DNA of 64,000 bases from Arthrobacter sp. M2012083 (GTDB taxonomy: Bacteria > Actinomycetota > Actinomycetes > Actinomycetales > Micrococcaceae). The notes beneath the pieces are model-generated. The model was not told where the DNA came from and made no database searches. It worked only from the letters and a program-made list of their open reading frames with translations. This document shows positions 43,901 to 53,105 of this stretch, piece by piece. Numbering within the stretch: the stretch's first letter is position 1; every line of letters begins with the position of its first letter. A program made the translations under genes and the position numbers. The stretch spans positions 124,001-188,000 of the forward strand of contig NZ_AKKK01000039.1 in the NCBI RefSeq assembly GCF_000281065.1, read 5' to 3'.

Positions 43901-44853
43901 CCAGCGCACCCAAGGCGGGAATCGTCGTCGTCGGCTCCCTTAACGCAGACCTGACCATCTACTGCGACCGCCTCCCCCAACCAGGCGAGACAGTCCACGG
44001 GAACGGTTTCGCGGTGAACCCGGGCGGCAAGAGTGCCAACCAAGCGGTGGCCGCCAGTAAGCTCGGTGGGCAAGTAGCCTTGATCGGCGCTGTAGGTGAC
44101 GACTCCAACGGCACCATGCTCCTTGACTCCACAGCCAACGCCGGAGTGGACGTTTCGCGGGTCCGACGCTCCGACGTCGCCACCGGTGTCGCAGTCATTT
44201 CCGTCGATGCCGGCGGCGAGAACAGCATCATTATCTCGGCCGGAGCCAATGGCACCCTGAGGCCGGCGGACGTTACGCCCGACGGCTTCGAGAACGCGGC
44301 TGTGGTGTGCCTCTGCCTGGAGGTGGGAATCGATACTGTGATGGCCGCCGCCCAAGCGGGGCACGACGCCGGTGCGACAATTCTGCTCAACCTCTCGCCC
44401 TACGCCGAGGTGCCGGAGCGCTTGGCCGGGCTGAGCGATGTGCTGCTGGTGAACGCCCATGAGGCGTCACTGTTTCTTGGCGCAGAAGCCGACGTACCCG
44501 ACGTCGAGGCCAGTGCGGAGGCATGGGAGCCGGTCCGGAGCCAGTTTGCGGACCGGGGTTTGCTAAGGGTTCTGGTGACCCTCGGCGCACACGGTTCCGT
44601 AGTCCTGGATTCGTTGGCGCGTGGCGCTCAAGACCACATCACACGCATTGCCCCGACGCGTGTTTCTGCCGTTGACACCACGGGTGCCGGCGATGCCTTC
44701 ACTGGTGCTGTCGCTGCACGTTTGGCCGCTGGCGAGTCCCTCGCTGATGCGGCGTCTTTCGCTTCGGTGGCCGCCGCGTTGGCTGCAACCAAGAAAGGGA
44801 CACAGGCCGCGTACCCGGGCATCGCCGACGTCGAGCGGCTGCGGGGCGCTTAG
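43897..44853 (+). CDS. rbsK: Ribokinase (PfkB family)
   Basis: The 318-residue kinase has the PfkB N-terminal signature with GSLNADLTIYCDRLPQPGET and NPGGKSANQAVAASKLGG, and the catalytic C-terminal DTTGAGDAFTGAVAARLAAG. It should phosphorylate the ribose released by the nucleoside hydrolase. Its start overlaps the transporter stop (ATGA). An inverted repeat follows and probably ends the operon. Confidence 0.92.
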   Translation: MTSAPKAGIVVVGSLNADLTIYCDRLPQPGETVHGNGFAVNPGGKSANQAVAASKLGGQVALIGAVGDDSNGTMLLDSTANAGVDVSRVRRSDVATGVAVISVDAGGENSIIISAGANGTLRPADVTPDGFENAAVVCLCLEVGIDTVMAAAQAGHDAGATILLNLSPYAEVPERLAGLSDVLLVNAHEASLFLGAEADVPDVEASAEAWEPVRSQFADRGLLRVLVTLGAHGSVVLDSLARGAQDHITRIAPTRVSAVDTTGAGDAFTGAVAARLAAGESLADAASFASVAAALAATKKGTQAAYPGIADVERLRGA

Positions 44854-44866
44854 TCCCGGCGCCGCA

Positions 44867-44932
44867 CCCAACTGGGTCGCAGTTCAGGCCGTTTTTGAGC
44901 GCTCAAACGGCCTGATCTGCGACCTACTTGGG
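44867..44932. repeat. Long inverted repeat, bidirectional terminator (family 1, copy 2)
   Basis: The whole 66-base spacer folds on itself: the left arm 44867-44900 pairs with 44901-44932 almost throughout. It carries GTCGCAGTTCAGGCC (44876-44890), the same 15-mer as 23706-23720. It lies between convergent genes; the next base begins the stop codon of the minus-strand gene. Confidence 0.8.
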
Positions 44933-45244
44933 TTAAGCGGATTTGCGGGCTGCTCGCTGGGTCGCGCGCTCCACGGCCTTGCGGGACAGTGCACCGTGGC
45001 CGGCCATAAGCCGGGGCACCACAACGTAAACAGCCGCGGGAACCACAAGGGCGGTCAGCAGCAGCGCCCTCAAGACGGGGTGCCACGAGTCCATGATGGG
45101 TCCAAGCAGCAGCATGCCAAGGGACACGAGCGGGAAGATGGCCAGCCACGTAATCACCGCCCGAACGTGCACGGACGGCATAGGCGGGCGGGCGGCCGGC
45201 GCTGTGGGGCCGGCGGCGATCTCGGAGGTTGTTTGTGTGGTCAT
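44933..45244 (-). CDS. Small two-helix membrane protein
   Basis: The 103-residue protein has a Pro/Ala-rich N-terminus, two hydrophobic helices (about 30-50 and 60-82) and a basic C-terminal tail (AVERATQRAARKSA). It resembles DUF2798-like two-helix proteins in size and plan, without certainty. ATG 45244 has TTGGAGAA before it. It is divergent from a TetR gene that may control it. Confidence 0.65.
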   Translation of the reverse strand: MTTQTTSEIAAGPTAPAARPPMPSVHVRAVITWLAIFPLVSLGMLLLGPIMDSWHPVLRALLLTALVVPAAVYVVVPRLMAGHGALSRKAVERATQRAARKSA

Positions 45245-45306
45245 GGCATTCTCCAACTAAACGGTTGCTTTTGGCTTGGGATCACAATAACCCCGCTCGC
45301 CAGCAA

Positions 45307-45335
45307 TTACAACCATCTAGTTGGAAACTGGTAAT
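45307..45335 (+). promoter_or_regulatory. tetR promoter with imperfect palindrome in the spacer
   Basis: TTACAA (45307-45312), 17 bases and GGTAAT (45330-45335) stand 8 bases before ATG 45344, so the message is nearly leaderless. The imperfect palindrome CCATCTAGTTGG (45313-45324) lies within the spacer and could be the TetR site. Confidence 0.4.
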
Positions 45336-45343
45336 ATGACCCT

Positions 45344-45949
45344 ATGGCGTGGGACACAGAGCGAACCAAGGGGCGGCTGCTCGAAGCGGCAACGTCCGAG
45401 TTTTGCGCGCGTGGACTGGCCGGTGCCCGCATTGACCGCATTGCCGCTGAAGCGGGCGTAAACAAGGAGCGGATCTACCAATATTTCGGCAACAAGAATG
45501 CACTTTTCGACGCCGTCATCGTCACCGCCTTGAGCTCACTCATGGACGAAGTACCCATCGAGGGCAGCGGACCCGAGGCCATGGCAGACTACGCCGGCAG
45601 GCTCTTCGACCATCACCGGAAGGACGCAACGGCACCACGGCTCCTGTTTTGGGAAGGGCTCGAACGCGGCGCGGAAGTTGTGGGACTGCCGAAGCGGATG
45701 GCCAACTGCGCCTCCAAGGTCAATAGCACCATCGCCGCCCTCCCCGGCATTTCCAGGGAGGACGCCGGGGATCTCCTCATCACTATCGTGAGTTTGTGCG
45801 ACGCCGCCCCCGTCCTCCCTGCACTCGACGGACTGATGGCAGGCGACGATCCGGGCAGGGCCGAAAGGCGACGCGCCGCCGTCGTACGCACCGTCTACCT
45901 GGCCGCCGCAGCGTTGGCCGCCGAAGCGCAGGAAACCACTCCCGCGTAG
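45344..45949 (+). CDS. TetR family transcriptional regulator
   Basis: The 201-residue protein has the TetR HTH (LLEAATSEFCARGLAGARID, EAGVNKERIYQYFGNKNALF) and a helical ligand domain. It is divergent from a small membrane protein gene with a 99-bp gap. Its ligand is unknown. Confidence 0.88.
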   Translation: MAWDTERTKGRLLEAATSEFCARGLAGARIDRIAAEAGVNKERIYQYFGNKNALFDAVIVTALSSLMDEVPIEGSGPEAMADYAGRLFDHHRKDATAPRLLFWEGLERGAEVVGLPKRMANCASKVNSTIAALPGISREDAGDLLITIVSLCDAAPVLPALDGLMAGDDPGRAERRRAAVVRTVYLAAAALAAEAQETTPA

Positions 45950-46038
45950 CGCAAGCATCCGCCCAAAGCACATGCGTGACAGCTTTGACAGGAAAAGTGA
46001 CTCACTTGTGAAGTTCCCCCTAGCCAAGAGGGGGCGCC

Positions 46039-46617
46039 ATGAATCATGCTTGCTGCATGTACTCAACGACGAGCCCATACCGCATCATCACGGTCTGCAC
46101 CGGAAACATCTGCCGCTCGCCCATGGCAGCGCTCATGCTGACCGAAGCCTTCGAAGCGGAAGGGCTCGGCCGGCTTGTAGTGGTGGACTCCGCGGGTACT
46201 ACAGGGTACGAGGTGGGACACCCCATCGACCCCCGCGCCGCACGTGTCCTAACTGCCCGGCACCTTGCATCGGAGGACCACGTTGCCCGTGAATGGCGGC
46301 GGGAATGGTACGCCGAACGTGACCTGATCCTCGCACTGGACGTTGACCATTTCGGCTGGCTCCAGGAGGGCGCGCCGGATCATTCTTCGCTCGAAAGAGT
46401 TCGGATGCTCCGCAGCTTCGATCCCCACATGGCGGGGCGCAGCTCCCTGGACCTGGGCATCGAAGACCCTTGGTACGGCGGGCACGCGGACTTCGATAAC
46501 ACGTGGACGCTCATCAAGGCCGCCGTTCCCGGGATTGTGCAGTATGTCAGGGCAGCTATCAGCTCCGCGGAGGCCGCCGCAGGCCAGGACCACCAGCAGG
46601 TAACCTCTATGACATGA
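46039..46617 (+). CDS. Low-molecular-weight protein tyrosine phosphatase
   Basis: The 192-residue protein has the phosphatase P-loop VCTGNICRSPMAA with CX5R-S near residues 19-27, and the acid Asp in GIEDPWYGG near residue 140. This differs from the ArsC-type proteins at 25-30 kb. It dephosphorylates phosphotyrosine or related substrates. ATG 46039 follows GAGGGGG. Its stop overlaps the next start by 4 bases (ATGA). Confidence 0.9.
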   Translation: MNHACCMYSTTSPYRIITVCTGNICRSPMAALMLTEAFEAEGLGRLVVVDSAGTTGYEVGHPIDPRAARVLTARHLASEDHVAREWRREWYAERDLILALDVDHFGWLQEGAPDHSSLERVRMLRSFDPHMAGRSSLDLGIEDPWYGGHADFDNTWTLIKAAVPGIVQYVRAAISSAEAAAGQDHQQVTSMT

Positions 46618-48659
46618 CCCCTGCACCTGTGATCATCGCTGTTGACGGCAGGTCCGGCGCAGGAAAAACCACGCTGGCCGTTGAACTGGCGGCCCGGTTG
46701 CGGCAGCACCACAAGGTTTCACTGTTCCATCTGGAGGACATCTACCCCGGCTGGAACGGTCTCATGCCCGGCATCGAGCGGTACGTTGGCACGGTCCTGA
46801 AGCCGCTGAGCACCGGCCAGGCGGCGGAATGGACCAGTTGGGATTGGGAGAAGCATTACGACGGCGGCCTGAACGTCACGCTGCCCGCCGAGATTGTCAT
46901 CGTGGAAGGCGTAGGAGCGGCGGCGGACGCAGCCCGTCCCATGCTGGACGCCGTGGTGTGGGTGGAATCCCCCGGCGACGACCGCCGTCGCCGGGCCCTG
47001 ACCCGTGACGGAAGCACGTACGAACCGTACTGGGACAGCTGGGCAGCCCAAGAGGATGAGTGGCTTTCAACCGATGAGGTGATCGACGCGGCTGACATCC
47101 GCGTGCAGAACCTTGCGGATGGCAGCGCACCGGATGATGTCCTGCAGGCGCTCATGTACCTGCCTTCGGTTGCTGCCATCTTGTCGCCCGAACTCAGCGC
47201 CCGCCGAGGGCTCCAATTGCGCTCCGAGCGCCTGGCGGAGACCCCTGACGCTGCGCTTCTGTTCGATTCCCTGTACGGCAAGTCCACGAACGCGGTGTGG
47301 TTGGATTCTTCCAATGCCTCCGCCGTCGCTGGCCGGTCCCAAGCGGCGGCCCGCAGCCGCTTCAGCATTCTGGCGGACGACGGCGGCACCTTCGGCCAGT
47401 CGGTACTGCACCGGTCCGGCATGACCCACGTCACCGCCGGTTCCGCCACCGTGAGCACGTCCGGGCCGTTCTTCCGCTGGCTCGACTCCGTCTGGGGCCG
47501 CCGCGCCGTCCGGGCACCCCGCGGTTACGACGGCCAGTTCACGCTTGGCTGGCTCGGCTACTTGGGATACGAACTCAAGCGCGAAACCGGCGGCAATGAC
47601 GTTCCCTCCGACACCCCGGACGCGGCCCTGCTCTTTGCCGGCCGGGCCGTGGTGCTTGACCATCGCGAGCAAACTGTCTGGCTGCTCGCCCTGGACGCGC
47701 CCGACGCCGAGGAGTGGTTCCGGGAGGCCCGCGCCGCCGTTGAGGCTGCAACCGCCCCTGATTCCGCCGCCCTTGACGCCGCCGTCCCGGGCCCGCCCGG
47801 CACCGTTCCCGAATTCACCAGCCGGGACTCCGCCACGGATTACAAGCGCAAAATCGCGGACTCCCAGCACGAAATCAGCGAAGGAAACTCCTACGAGATC
47901 TGCCTGACCACCACGTTGGAAGCCTCCGCCGGGGACTTGGATCCTTGGGCAAGCTACCTCAGCCTTCGACGCCGGAACCCGGCGCCGTTCGCCAGTTACC
48001 TTCGGTTCGGCGAACTGGTGGTCGCGAGTACGTCGCCCGAGCGGTTCCTTCGCATATTGTCCGACGGCGGCATGCGCGCGGAGCCGATCAAGGGGACCCG
48101 GGGCCGGTCCTCTGACGCATCCGAGGACGCCGCTTTGCGGCACGACCTTGAAACGTCGCTGAAGGACCGCGCGGAGAACATCATGATCGTGGACCTGCTG
48201 CGCAACGACCTCAGCCACTTCGCCATCCCGGGCTCGGTGACCGTCAGCCGGCTGTGCGCGATCGAGAGCTACGCAACGGTGCACCAAATGGTGAGCACCA
48301 TAGACGCGCACCTTCGTCCGGGAGCTCCGCGGGCGGAAGCCCTGGCCGCAGCCTTCCCCGCCGGGTCAATGACAGGTGCGCCGAAGATCAGCACCATGGA
48401 CATCCTCGACCAACTCGAATCCGGTCCGCGGGGCATCTACTCCGGCGCCATCGGCTACTTCTCCTTGAGCGCGGCCACGGACCTTGCCGTGGTGATCCGC
48501 ACCCTGGTGGTCAATCCCGACGGCACTGGCGGGCGAACCCTGTCCCTCGGCGTGGGTGGCGCTATCACCGCGGATTCCGTTGCGGACGACGAGTACGAGG
48601 AAATACGGACTAAGGCATTCGGCGTACTGTCCACGCTGGGCGCTGCATTCCCGAGCTGA
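46614..48659 (+). CDS. pabB: P-loop kinase fused to aminodeoxychorismate synthase component I (PabB)
   Basis: The 681-residue protein has two parts. Residues 1-195 form a P-loop kinase of the uridine-kinase type with Walker A GRSGAGKTTLAVELAARL and LFHLEDIYPGWNGL, then VIVEGVGA. Residues 200-681 are a PabB-like chorismate-binding domain: EISEGNSYEICLTT, PFASYLRFGELVVASTSPER, EPIKGTRGRS, IMIVDLLRNDLSHFAIPGSV and FPAGSMTGAPKIS. PabB aminates chorismate to 4-amino-4-deoxychorismate for folate synthesis. PabC follows 1.6 kb downstream. The role of the kinase part is unknown. Confidence 0.87.
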   Translation: MTPAPVIIAVDGRSGAGKTTLAVELAARLRQHHKVSLFHLEDIYPGWNGLMPGIERYVGTVLKPLSTGQAAEWTSWDWEKHYDGGLNVTLPAEIVIVEGVGAAADAARPMLDAVVWVESPGDDRRRRALTRDGSTYEPYWDSWAAQEDEWLSTDEVIDAADIRVQNLADGSAPDDVLQALMYLPSVAAILSPELSARRGLQLRSERLAETPDAALLFDSLYGKSTNAVWLDSSNASAVAGRSQAAARSRFSILADDGGTFGQSVLHRSGMTHVTAGSATVSTSGPFFRWLDSVWGRRAVRAPRGYDGQFTLGWLGYLGYELKRETGGNDVPSDTPDAALLFAGRAVVLDHREQTVWLLALDAPDAEEWFREARAAVEAATAPDSAALDAAVPGPPGTVPEFTSRDSATDYKRKIADSQHEISEGNSYEICLTTTLEASAGDLDPWASYLSLRRRNPAPFASYLRFGELVVASTSPERFLRILSDGGMRAEPIKGTRGRSSDASEDAALRHDLETSLKDRAENIMIVDLLRNDLSHFAIPGSVTVSRLCAIESYATVHQMVSTIDAHLRPGAPRAEALAAAFPAGSMTGAPKISTMDILDQLESGPRGIYSGAIGYFSLSAATDLAVVIRTLVVNPDGTGGRTLSLGVGGAITADSVADDEYEEIRTKAFGVLSTLGAAFPS

Positions 48660-48681
48660 GCCGCTAGTCCACAGTTGAGGA

Positions 48682-50211
48682 CTACTGGAGCGTCGCCGTC
48701 AATCTGGCTACGTTATCCACATACTTTGCCAGCGGGGGTCTATCCATCCAGTCTTCCAACATAAGCTCACGGGACACCTCGCGATACGTGGACTCCACGG
48801 CCCGCATGAGGTTCACGGTTTCGGCGCCGAGGAGCATCACCGAGACCTCCATGTTCAGGGAGAAGGAGCGCATGTCCATATTGCTGGAACCAAGAACGGC
48901 CACTTCGTCGTCGATGGTGAAGTGCTTGGCGTGGAGGACATACGGCGCCCGGTACAAATAGATACGAACCCCTGCATCCAGCAGGGCTTCGTAGTAGGAA
49001 CGCTGGGCGTGGTGAACCAGGAACTGGTCCCCTTTTTCGGACACGAAGAGCTCTACTGCGACCCCTCGCTGCGCTGCCGTGGTGATCGCGTACAGCAGGG
49101 AATCGTCAGGGACGAAGTAGGGGCTGCAAATGGAGATCGTGTGCTGCGCGGAATAGATCAGGGTGTTGAACAGGCGGAGGTTGTTTTCGGTGGCGAAACC
49201 CGGGCCACTCGGCACAACCTGGGCTGTGACGCGACCAGGCGCAGGCTGCGTGGGCAGCCGAAGCTGGTCTTCCAGGGACTCGTCGGTTTCGCTGAGCCAG
49301 TCAGTCGCGAACACGACGTTCAAGGTGGCGACGATCGGTCCCTCAAGCCGGGACATGAGCTCAACCCATTTGCGTCCTACTTTGTGGTGCTTCGGGTTGT
49401 TGTAGGAAGGCTCGATCAAGTTCTGCGAGCCTGTGAAAGCGACCAGTCCGTCGATCACCATGATCTTGCGGTGGTTCCTCAGGTCCGGGCGCCGCCATTG
49501 ACCGTGAATGGGTAACAGCGGGAGCATGCGCTTCCACTGGATCCTGCTTGCCTTCAGCCTTCGGATCAGGCGGCGGTATCCCTTGACGCGAAGCGTTCCA
49601 ATGTGGTCGAAGAGGAGCCTCACTGTGACACCGCGCTCGGTCGCTTTTTCCAGTTCAGTCAGAAGTTCGTCGGTGACGGAGTCGCTGCTCATGATGTAGA
49701 ACTCCGCGTTGACGTAGTCCTTGGCGCCCCTGACAGCCTCGGCCATGGCTTTGATCGACTCCTCGTAGCCGGGAATCAGTTCAACCTTGTTGCCGTCCAC
49801 CATGGGCAACGAACCAAGCCGGTGGTTCAGCTCACCCGCCGACTTCACCCATTCCGGGCCTGAATAGACACTCACGGGGTCGGCAAGATCGGAGGTGACG
49901 GCACGCACGCGCCGATTCACTTCTTCCTGCTGCTCACGCCGGCGCTTGGAGAGCTTGAAATTGCCAAAAAGGAGGAAGAGGACGAACCCTACAGATGGGA
50001 TGAGGAACACAGCCAAAAGCCAGGCCATGGCGGTGGTGGGACGCCGGTTGCCGGGAATGATGCCCAAAAGGACGATGCGCATGATCACTTCCGCGATGGC
50101 CCACGCGCCTAATAACCAGGTCCACTCCTGGCCAAACGGAAAAGGAAAGAGCACCTGCAAACCCCCACAGTCCAAGAACAACAGTGACCACAGCCTATCC
50201 GGCAAAGTCAT
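48682..50211 (-). CDS. cls: Cardiolipin synthase
   Basis: The 509-residue membrane enzyme has two N-terminal helices (PLDNc region) and two phospholipase-D HKD motifs: HRKIMVIDGLVAFTGSQNL and HAKHFTIDDEVAVLGSSNMD. It condenses phosphatidylglycerol to cardiolipin. The gene lies on the opposite strand to its pab neighbours, with its start 29 bases from pabC in a divergent arrangement. Confidence 0.93.
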   Translation of the reverse strand: MTLPDRLWSLLFLDCGGLQVLFPFPFGQEWTWLLGAWAIAEVIMRIVLLGIIPGNRRPTTAMAWLLAVFLIPSVGFVLFLLFGNFKLSKRRREQQEEVNRRVRAVTSDLADPVSVYSGPEWVKSAGELNHRLGSLPMVDGNKVELIPGYEESIKAMAEAVRGAKDYVNAEFYIMSSDSVTDELLTELEKATERGVTVRLLFDHIGTLRVKGYRRLIRRLKASRIQWKRMLPLLPIHGQWRRPDLRNHRKIMVIDGLVAFTGSQNLIEPSYNNPKHHKVGRKWVELMSRLEGPIVATLNVVFATDWLSETDESLEDQLRLPTQPAPGRVTAQVVPSGPGFATENNLRLFNTLIYSAQHTISICSPYFVPDDSLLYAITTAAQRGVAVELFVSEKGDQFLVHHAQRSYYEALLDAGVRIYLYRAPYVLHAKHFTIDDEVAVLGSSNMDMRSFSLNMEVSVMLLGAETVNLMRAVESTYREVSRELMLEDWMDRPPLAKYVDNVARLTATLQ

Positions 50212-50240
50212 GCGTCACGGCCCAGCACTAAGCTGGGACC

Positions 50241-51182
50241 ATGACTTCACCTGCTCCCACGGTCCTGGTTTTCCTGGACCCCGCCTTCGAAAACGGACGT
50301 ATTGCCGATTCAAGCCAGCCTCAGCTCATGGCCACTGACCTTGGTGCCACCCGCGGCGACGGAGTGTTCGAATCACTCCTCGCTGTTCAGGGACGTCCCC
50401 GCAAGGTCCAGGCCCACCTGAACCGGCTGGGCAGTTCCGCAGCAGCCTTGGACCTGGTACTTCCTGAGCAGGATGCCTGGCGCAAGGCGATCGATACCGC
50501 CATCAACGAGTTCCGCGGCGTCCACCCGGCCCCCACACCGGAGGAGGACGAGGTTGTGGTCAAGCTGATCGTGACCCGCGGTGTCGAAGGCGCCGCAAGC
50601 CCCACATGCTGGGTGCAGGCATCGCCCTCACCTGCGGGCAGTCGCCGTCAGCGCGAGACGGGCATCGACGTCGTACTTTTGGACCGTGGTTTCGACACCG
50701 AAGCCGGCGAGCGCGCGCCGTGGTTGTTGCTGGGTGCCAAGACGCTCTCTTATGCAGTAAACATGGCAGCTCTTCGCTTTGCCCATAAACAGGGCGCAGA
50801 TGACGCCATCTTCACTTCAACGGATGGCCGCGTCTTGGAGGGCCCAACCTCCACTGTTTTGCTGGCTCACCTTGAAACGGTCGATGACGGCGAAGGTTCC
50901 GTGAAGACGGTACGCCGCCTCATCACGCCGCAGCATGACAGCGGAATTCTGCCCGGCACCTCGCAGGGCGCACTGTTCGCGGCGGCGAAAGCTGCGGGCT
51001 GGGAGCTCGGCTATGGGCCGCTTGTGCCGCAGGACCTGTTTGATGCCGACGCAGTCTGGCTTATTTCCAGCATCCGTTTGATCGCTCCTGTGAACCACAT
51101 CAACGGCAAGGAAATCGGTTCGCCGGCTGTTCGGAAGCAGCTCACTGCCGAACTCAATGAGCTCTTCGCTGGCATCGAGTAA
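50241..51182 (+). CDS. pabC: Aminodeoxychorismate lyase (class IV aminotransferase fold)
   Basis: The 313-residue protein has fold-type-IV PLP features: ATRGDGVFESLLAVQGRPRK near residue 35, the PLP Lys in LLGAKTLSYAVNMAALRFA, and GRVLEGPTSTVLLAH. It releases pyruvate from 4-amino-4-deoxychorismate to give p-aminobenzoate, matching the PabB fusion upstream. A branched-chain or D-amino-acid aminotransferase role is possible on fold alone. Confidence 0.82.
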   Translation: MTSPAPTVLVFLDPAFENGRIADSSQPQLMATDLGATRGDGVFESLLAVQGRPRKVQAHLNRLGSSAAALDLVLPEQDAWRKAIDTAINEFRGVHPAPTPEEDEVVVKLIVTRGVEGAASPTCWVQASPSPAGSRRQRETGIDVVLLDRGFDTEAGERAPWLLLGAKTLSYAVNMAALRFAHKQGADDAIFTSTDGRVLEGPTSTVLLAHLETVDDGEGSVKTVRRLITPQHDSGILPGTSQGALFAAAKAAGWELGYGPLVPQDLFDADAVWLISSIRLIAPVNHINGKEIGSPAVRKQLTAELNELFAGIE

Positions 51183-51343
51183 ATCGTTGGGCTTCCTAGG
51201 CTTTTCGCTTACTAAGCCCCGCTAGAACCTAGCAGGTCACAAGTAGAGTAATTGCTCGCATGACTTAATGATTAGAAACTCTTGGGCTCGACCGTGGGCG
51301 CCCAGTGCGTTCAATCACGTTTCTTATCCTCCTTGAAATGGTC

Positions 51344-51361
51344 ATTCGTCATGTGATGAAT
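51344..51361. promoter_or_regulatory. Inverted repeat upstream of the amino-acid permease
   Basis: ATTCGTCA (51344-51351) and TGATGAAT (51354-51361) form an imperfect palindrome, 79 bases before the permease start in a 257-bp AT-richer leader. It may be a regulator site. No riboswitch was recognised in this leader. Confidence 0.35.
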
Positions 51362-51439
51362 CTTGTTCTCGTGTTAGTTGGATCACGTCCCGCTAGTGCA
51401 ACTACTTCAGACTTTGCTGGCTAACTTCCCGGAGGGAAT

Positions 51440-52894
51440 ATGGGACTCAGCTCCCCCACAGAAGCCGAAGCATCGGCAACCGAGGCACAGCCCCAGACTG
51501 GCGCCTCACAAACAGGACTTCGCCGGTCCATGGAGGCCCGGCACCTGGTGATGATCGCCATGGGCGGCGTCATCGGCTCTGGCCTGTTCGTTAGTTCCGG
51601 ATACACCATCTCCACGGCCGGCCCCTTAGGTGCCGTCATTGCCTTCCTCATTGGCGCCGTGGTGGTCTACCTGGTGATGGCATGCCTCGGGGAACTCGCT
51701 GTTGCGTTCCCCGTCTCAGGTGCCTTCCACATATACGCCGCCCGCACCATTGGCCCGGCTACTGGCTTTGCCACCGCCTGGTTGTACTGGCTCTGCTGGG
51801 CTGTGGCTTTAGGTTCCGAGTTCACCGCAGCGGGCCTACTCATGCAACGCTGGTTCCCTGGCGTAGACGTCTGGATCTGGTGCTTCATCTTCGCCACGGT
51901 CCTGTTCACCCTCAATGCCATTTCATCGCGCGTCTTTGGTGAATCGGAGTTCTGGTTCGCGCTGATCAAGGTTGCCGCCGTCGTCGGCCTGATCATTCTG
52001 GGCGGCGCCGCATTGGCTGGCTTCCACCCTCTGGCCGCTGGCGGGTACCCGTCCTTTGGCGAGAACTTCAGCACGCCGGAAGGGCTCTTCCCTAACGGAT
52101 TCACTGGTGTCTTCGTCACTTGCCTTGCGGTCTTTTACGCTTTCTCAGGCTCCGAGCTGATCGGCGTTGCCGCGGGAGAAACCGCAAATCCCGGCGCGAA
52201 CATCCCCAAGGCGATGCGGACCACCGTCATAAGACTCATGATCTTCTTTGTTGGTGCGATCGTGGTTATCGCCGCCACCATTCCCTACGAACAAGTCAGC
52301 GTGGACGAGAGCCCGTTTGTCACGGTCTTCTCCATGCTCGGCATCCCCTACGCCGCGGACATCATGAACTTTGTGATCATCACGGCACTGCTTTCCGCTG
52401 GCAACTGCGGACTGTTCTCCTGTGCACGCATGCTCTTCTCGCTGGCCGACGAAGGCCACGCCCCCAAGGCCTTCCGTAAACTGACCAAGCGCGGGATCCC
52501 CATGGTGGCCCTCTGCGTCAGTATGCTGGGCGGTTTGGCTTCGCTGATCAGCAGCGTTGTTGCCCCGGCCACCGTCTACTTGGTGCTCGTTTCCGTGGCC
52601 GGTTTCGCCACCGTGGGTGTTTGGATGTCCATCGTCGCTTCACATTTCATCTACCGCCGGACGTTCATCAAGAACGGTGGAGACCTGAGCACGCTTCCGT
52701 ACAAGGCTCCCCTGTTTCCGCTGGTACCGATCCTCGCGTTCGCGCTCTGCTTGGTATCGCTGATCGGCATCGCGTTCGACCCCAACCAAGTGGCTGCACT
52801 CCTGTTCGGCGTTCCGTTCGTGGGTGCCTGCTACGCCATCTTCTACTTCAAATACGGACGACGCCGGTCGCTCAAGAAAGCCGTGGCCGCCTAG
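51440..52894 (+). CDS. Amino-acid permease of the APC superfamily (AAT family)
   Basis: The 484-residue transporter has 12 predicted helices and family motifs: RSMEARHLVMIAMGGVIGSG with GSGLF, GELAVAFPVSGAFHIYAART, and AGETANPGANIPKAMRTTV. The pattern is that of proton-driven GabP/AroP/LysP-like uptake systems. The substrate is not clear. ATG 51440 follows CCGGAGGG. A strong terminator follows. Confidence 0.92.
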   Translation: MGLSSPTEAEASATEAQPQTGASQTGLRRSMEARHLVMIAMGGVIGSGLFVSSGYTISTAGPLGAVIAFLIGAVVVYLVMACLGELAVAFPVSGAFHIYAARTIGPATGFATAWLYWLCWAVALGSEFTAAGLLMQRWFPGVDVWIWCFIFATVLFTLNAISSRVFGESEFWFALIKVAAVVGLIILGGAALAGFHPLAAGGYPSFGENFSTPEGLFPNGFTGVFVTCLAVFYAFSGSELIGVAAGETANPGANIPKAMRTTVIRLMIFFVGAIVVIAATIPYEQVSVDESPFVTVFSMLGIPYAADIMNFVIITALLSAGNCGLFSCARMLFSLADEGHAPKAFRKLTKRGIPMVALCVSMLGGLASLISSVVAPATVYLVLVSVAGFATVGVWMSIVASHFIYRRTFIKNGGDLSTLPYKAPLFPLVPILAFALCLVSLIGIAFDPNQVAALLFGVPFVGACYAIFYFKYGRRRSLKKAVAA

Positions 52895-52935
52895 AACCTT
52901 AGGTTCTGTGACTTCCTGGCCTTCTGTGGAAGTCA

Positions 52936-52976
52936 ATCAGCCCCTGGGCAACCCTTCGCGGTTGTCCGGGGGCTGA
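52936..52976 (+). terminator. Rho-independent-like terminator of the amino-acid permease gene
   Basis: The arms 52936-52953 (ATCAGCCCCTGGGCAACC) and 52960-52976 form a stem of about 17 bp around a TTCG-containing loop, followed by CTCGTTT. Confidence 0.8.
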
Positions 52977-53020
52977 TCTCGTTTCAACACGGTCAGGGCT
53001 CTCCTTGGGTGGTGCCTTCG

Positions 53021-53105
53021 CCACCTACTTTGATTCTTAGATGGCCCCGACACGCCTGCTATGGGGGGGTGTCACACCCCTGTTGAACGCCAAAGTAGGT
53101 GGTGG
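53021..53105. repeat. Intergenic inverted repeat (family 2, copy 2)
   Basis: CCACCTACTTTG (53021-53032) pairs perfectly with CAAAGTAGGTGG (53091-53102). An inner GACACGCC/GGGTGTC pair lies at about 53049-53073. The layout and much of the middle are shared with copy 3 about 225 bases on. The 463-bp spacer 52895-53357 holds the terminator and these two copies; I see no gene in it. Confidence 0.75.

Noticed and set aside
47067..48311. Minus-strand open frame opposite the PabB fusion
   Set aside because: Shadow of a strongly coding plus-strand gene; no recognisable protein features.
51189..51219. Possible terminator GGGCTT/AAGCCC after pabC
   Set aside because: Only a 6-bp stem with a 19-base loop and no T tract; too weak to list.
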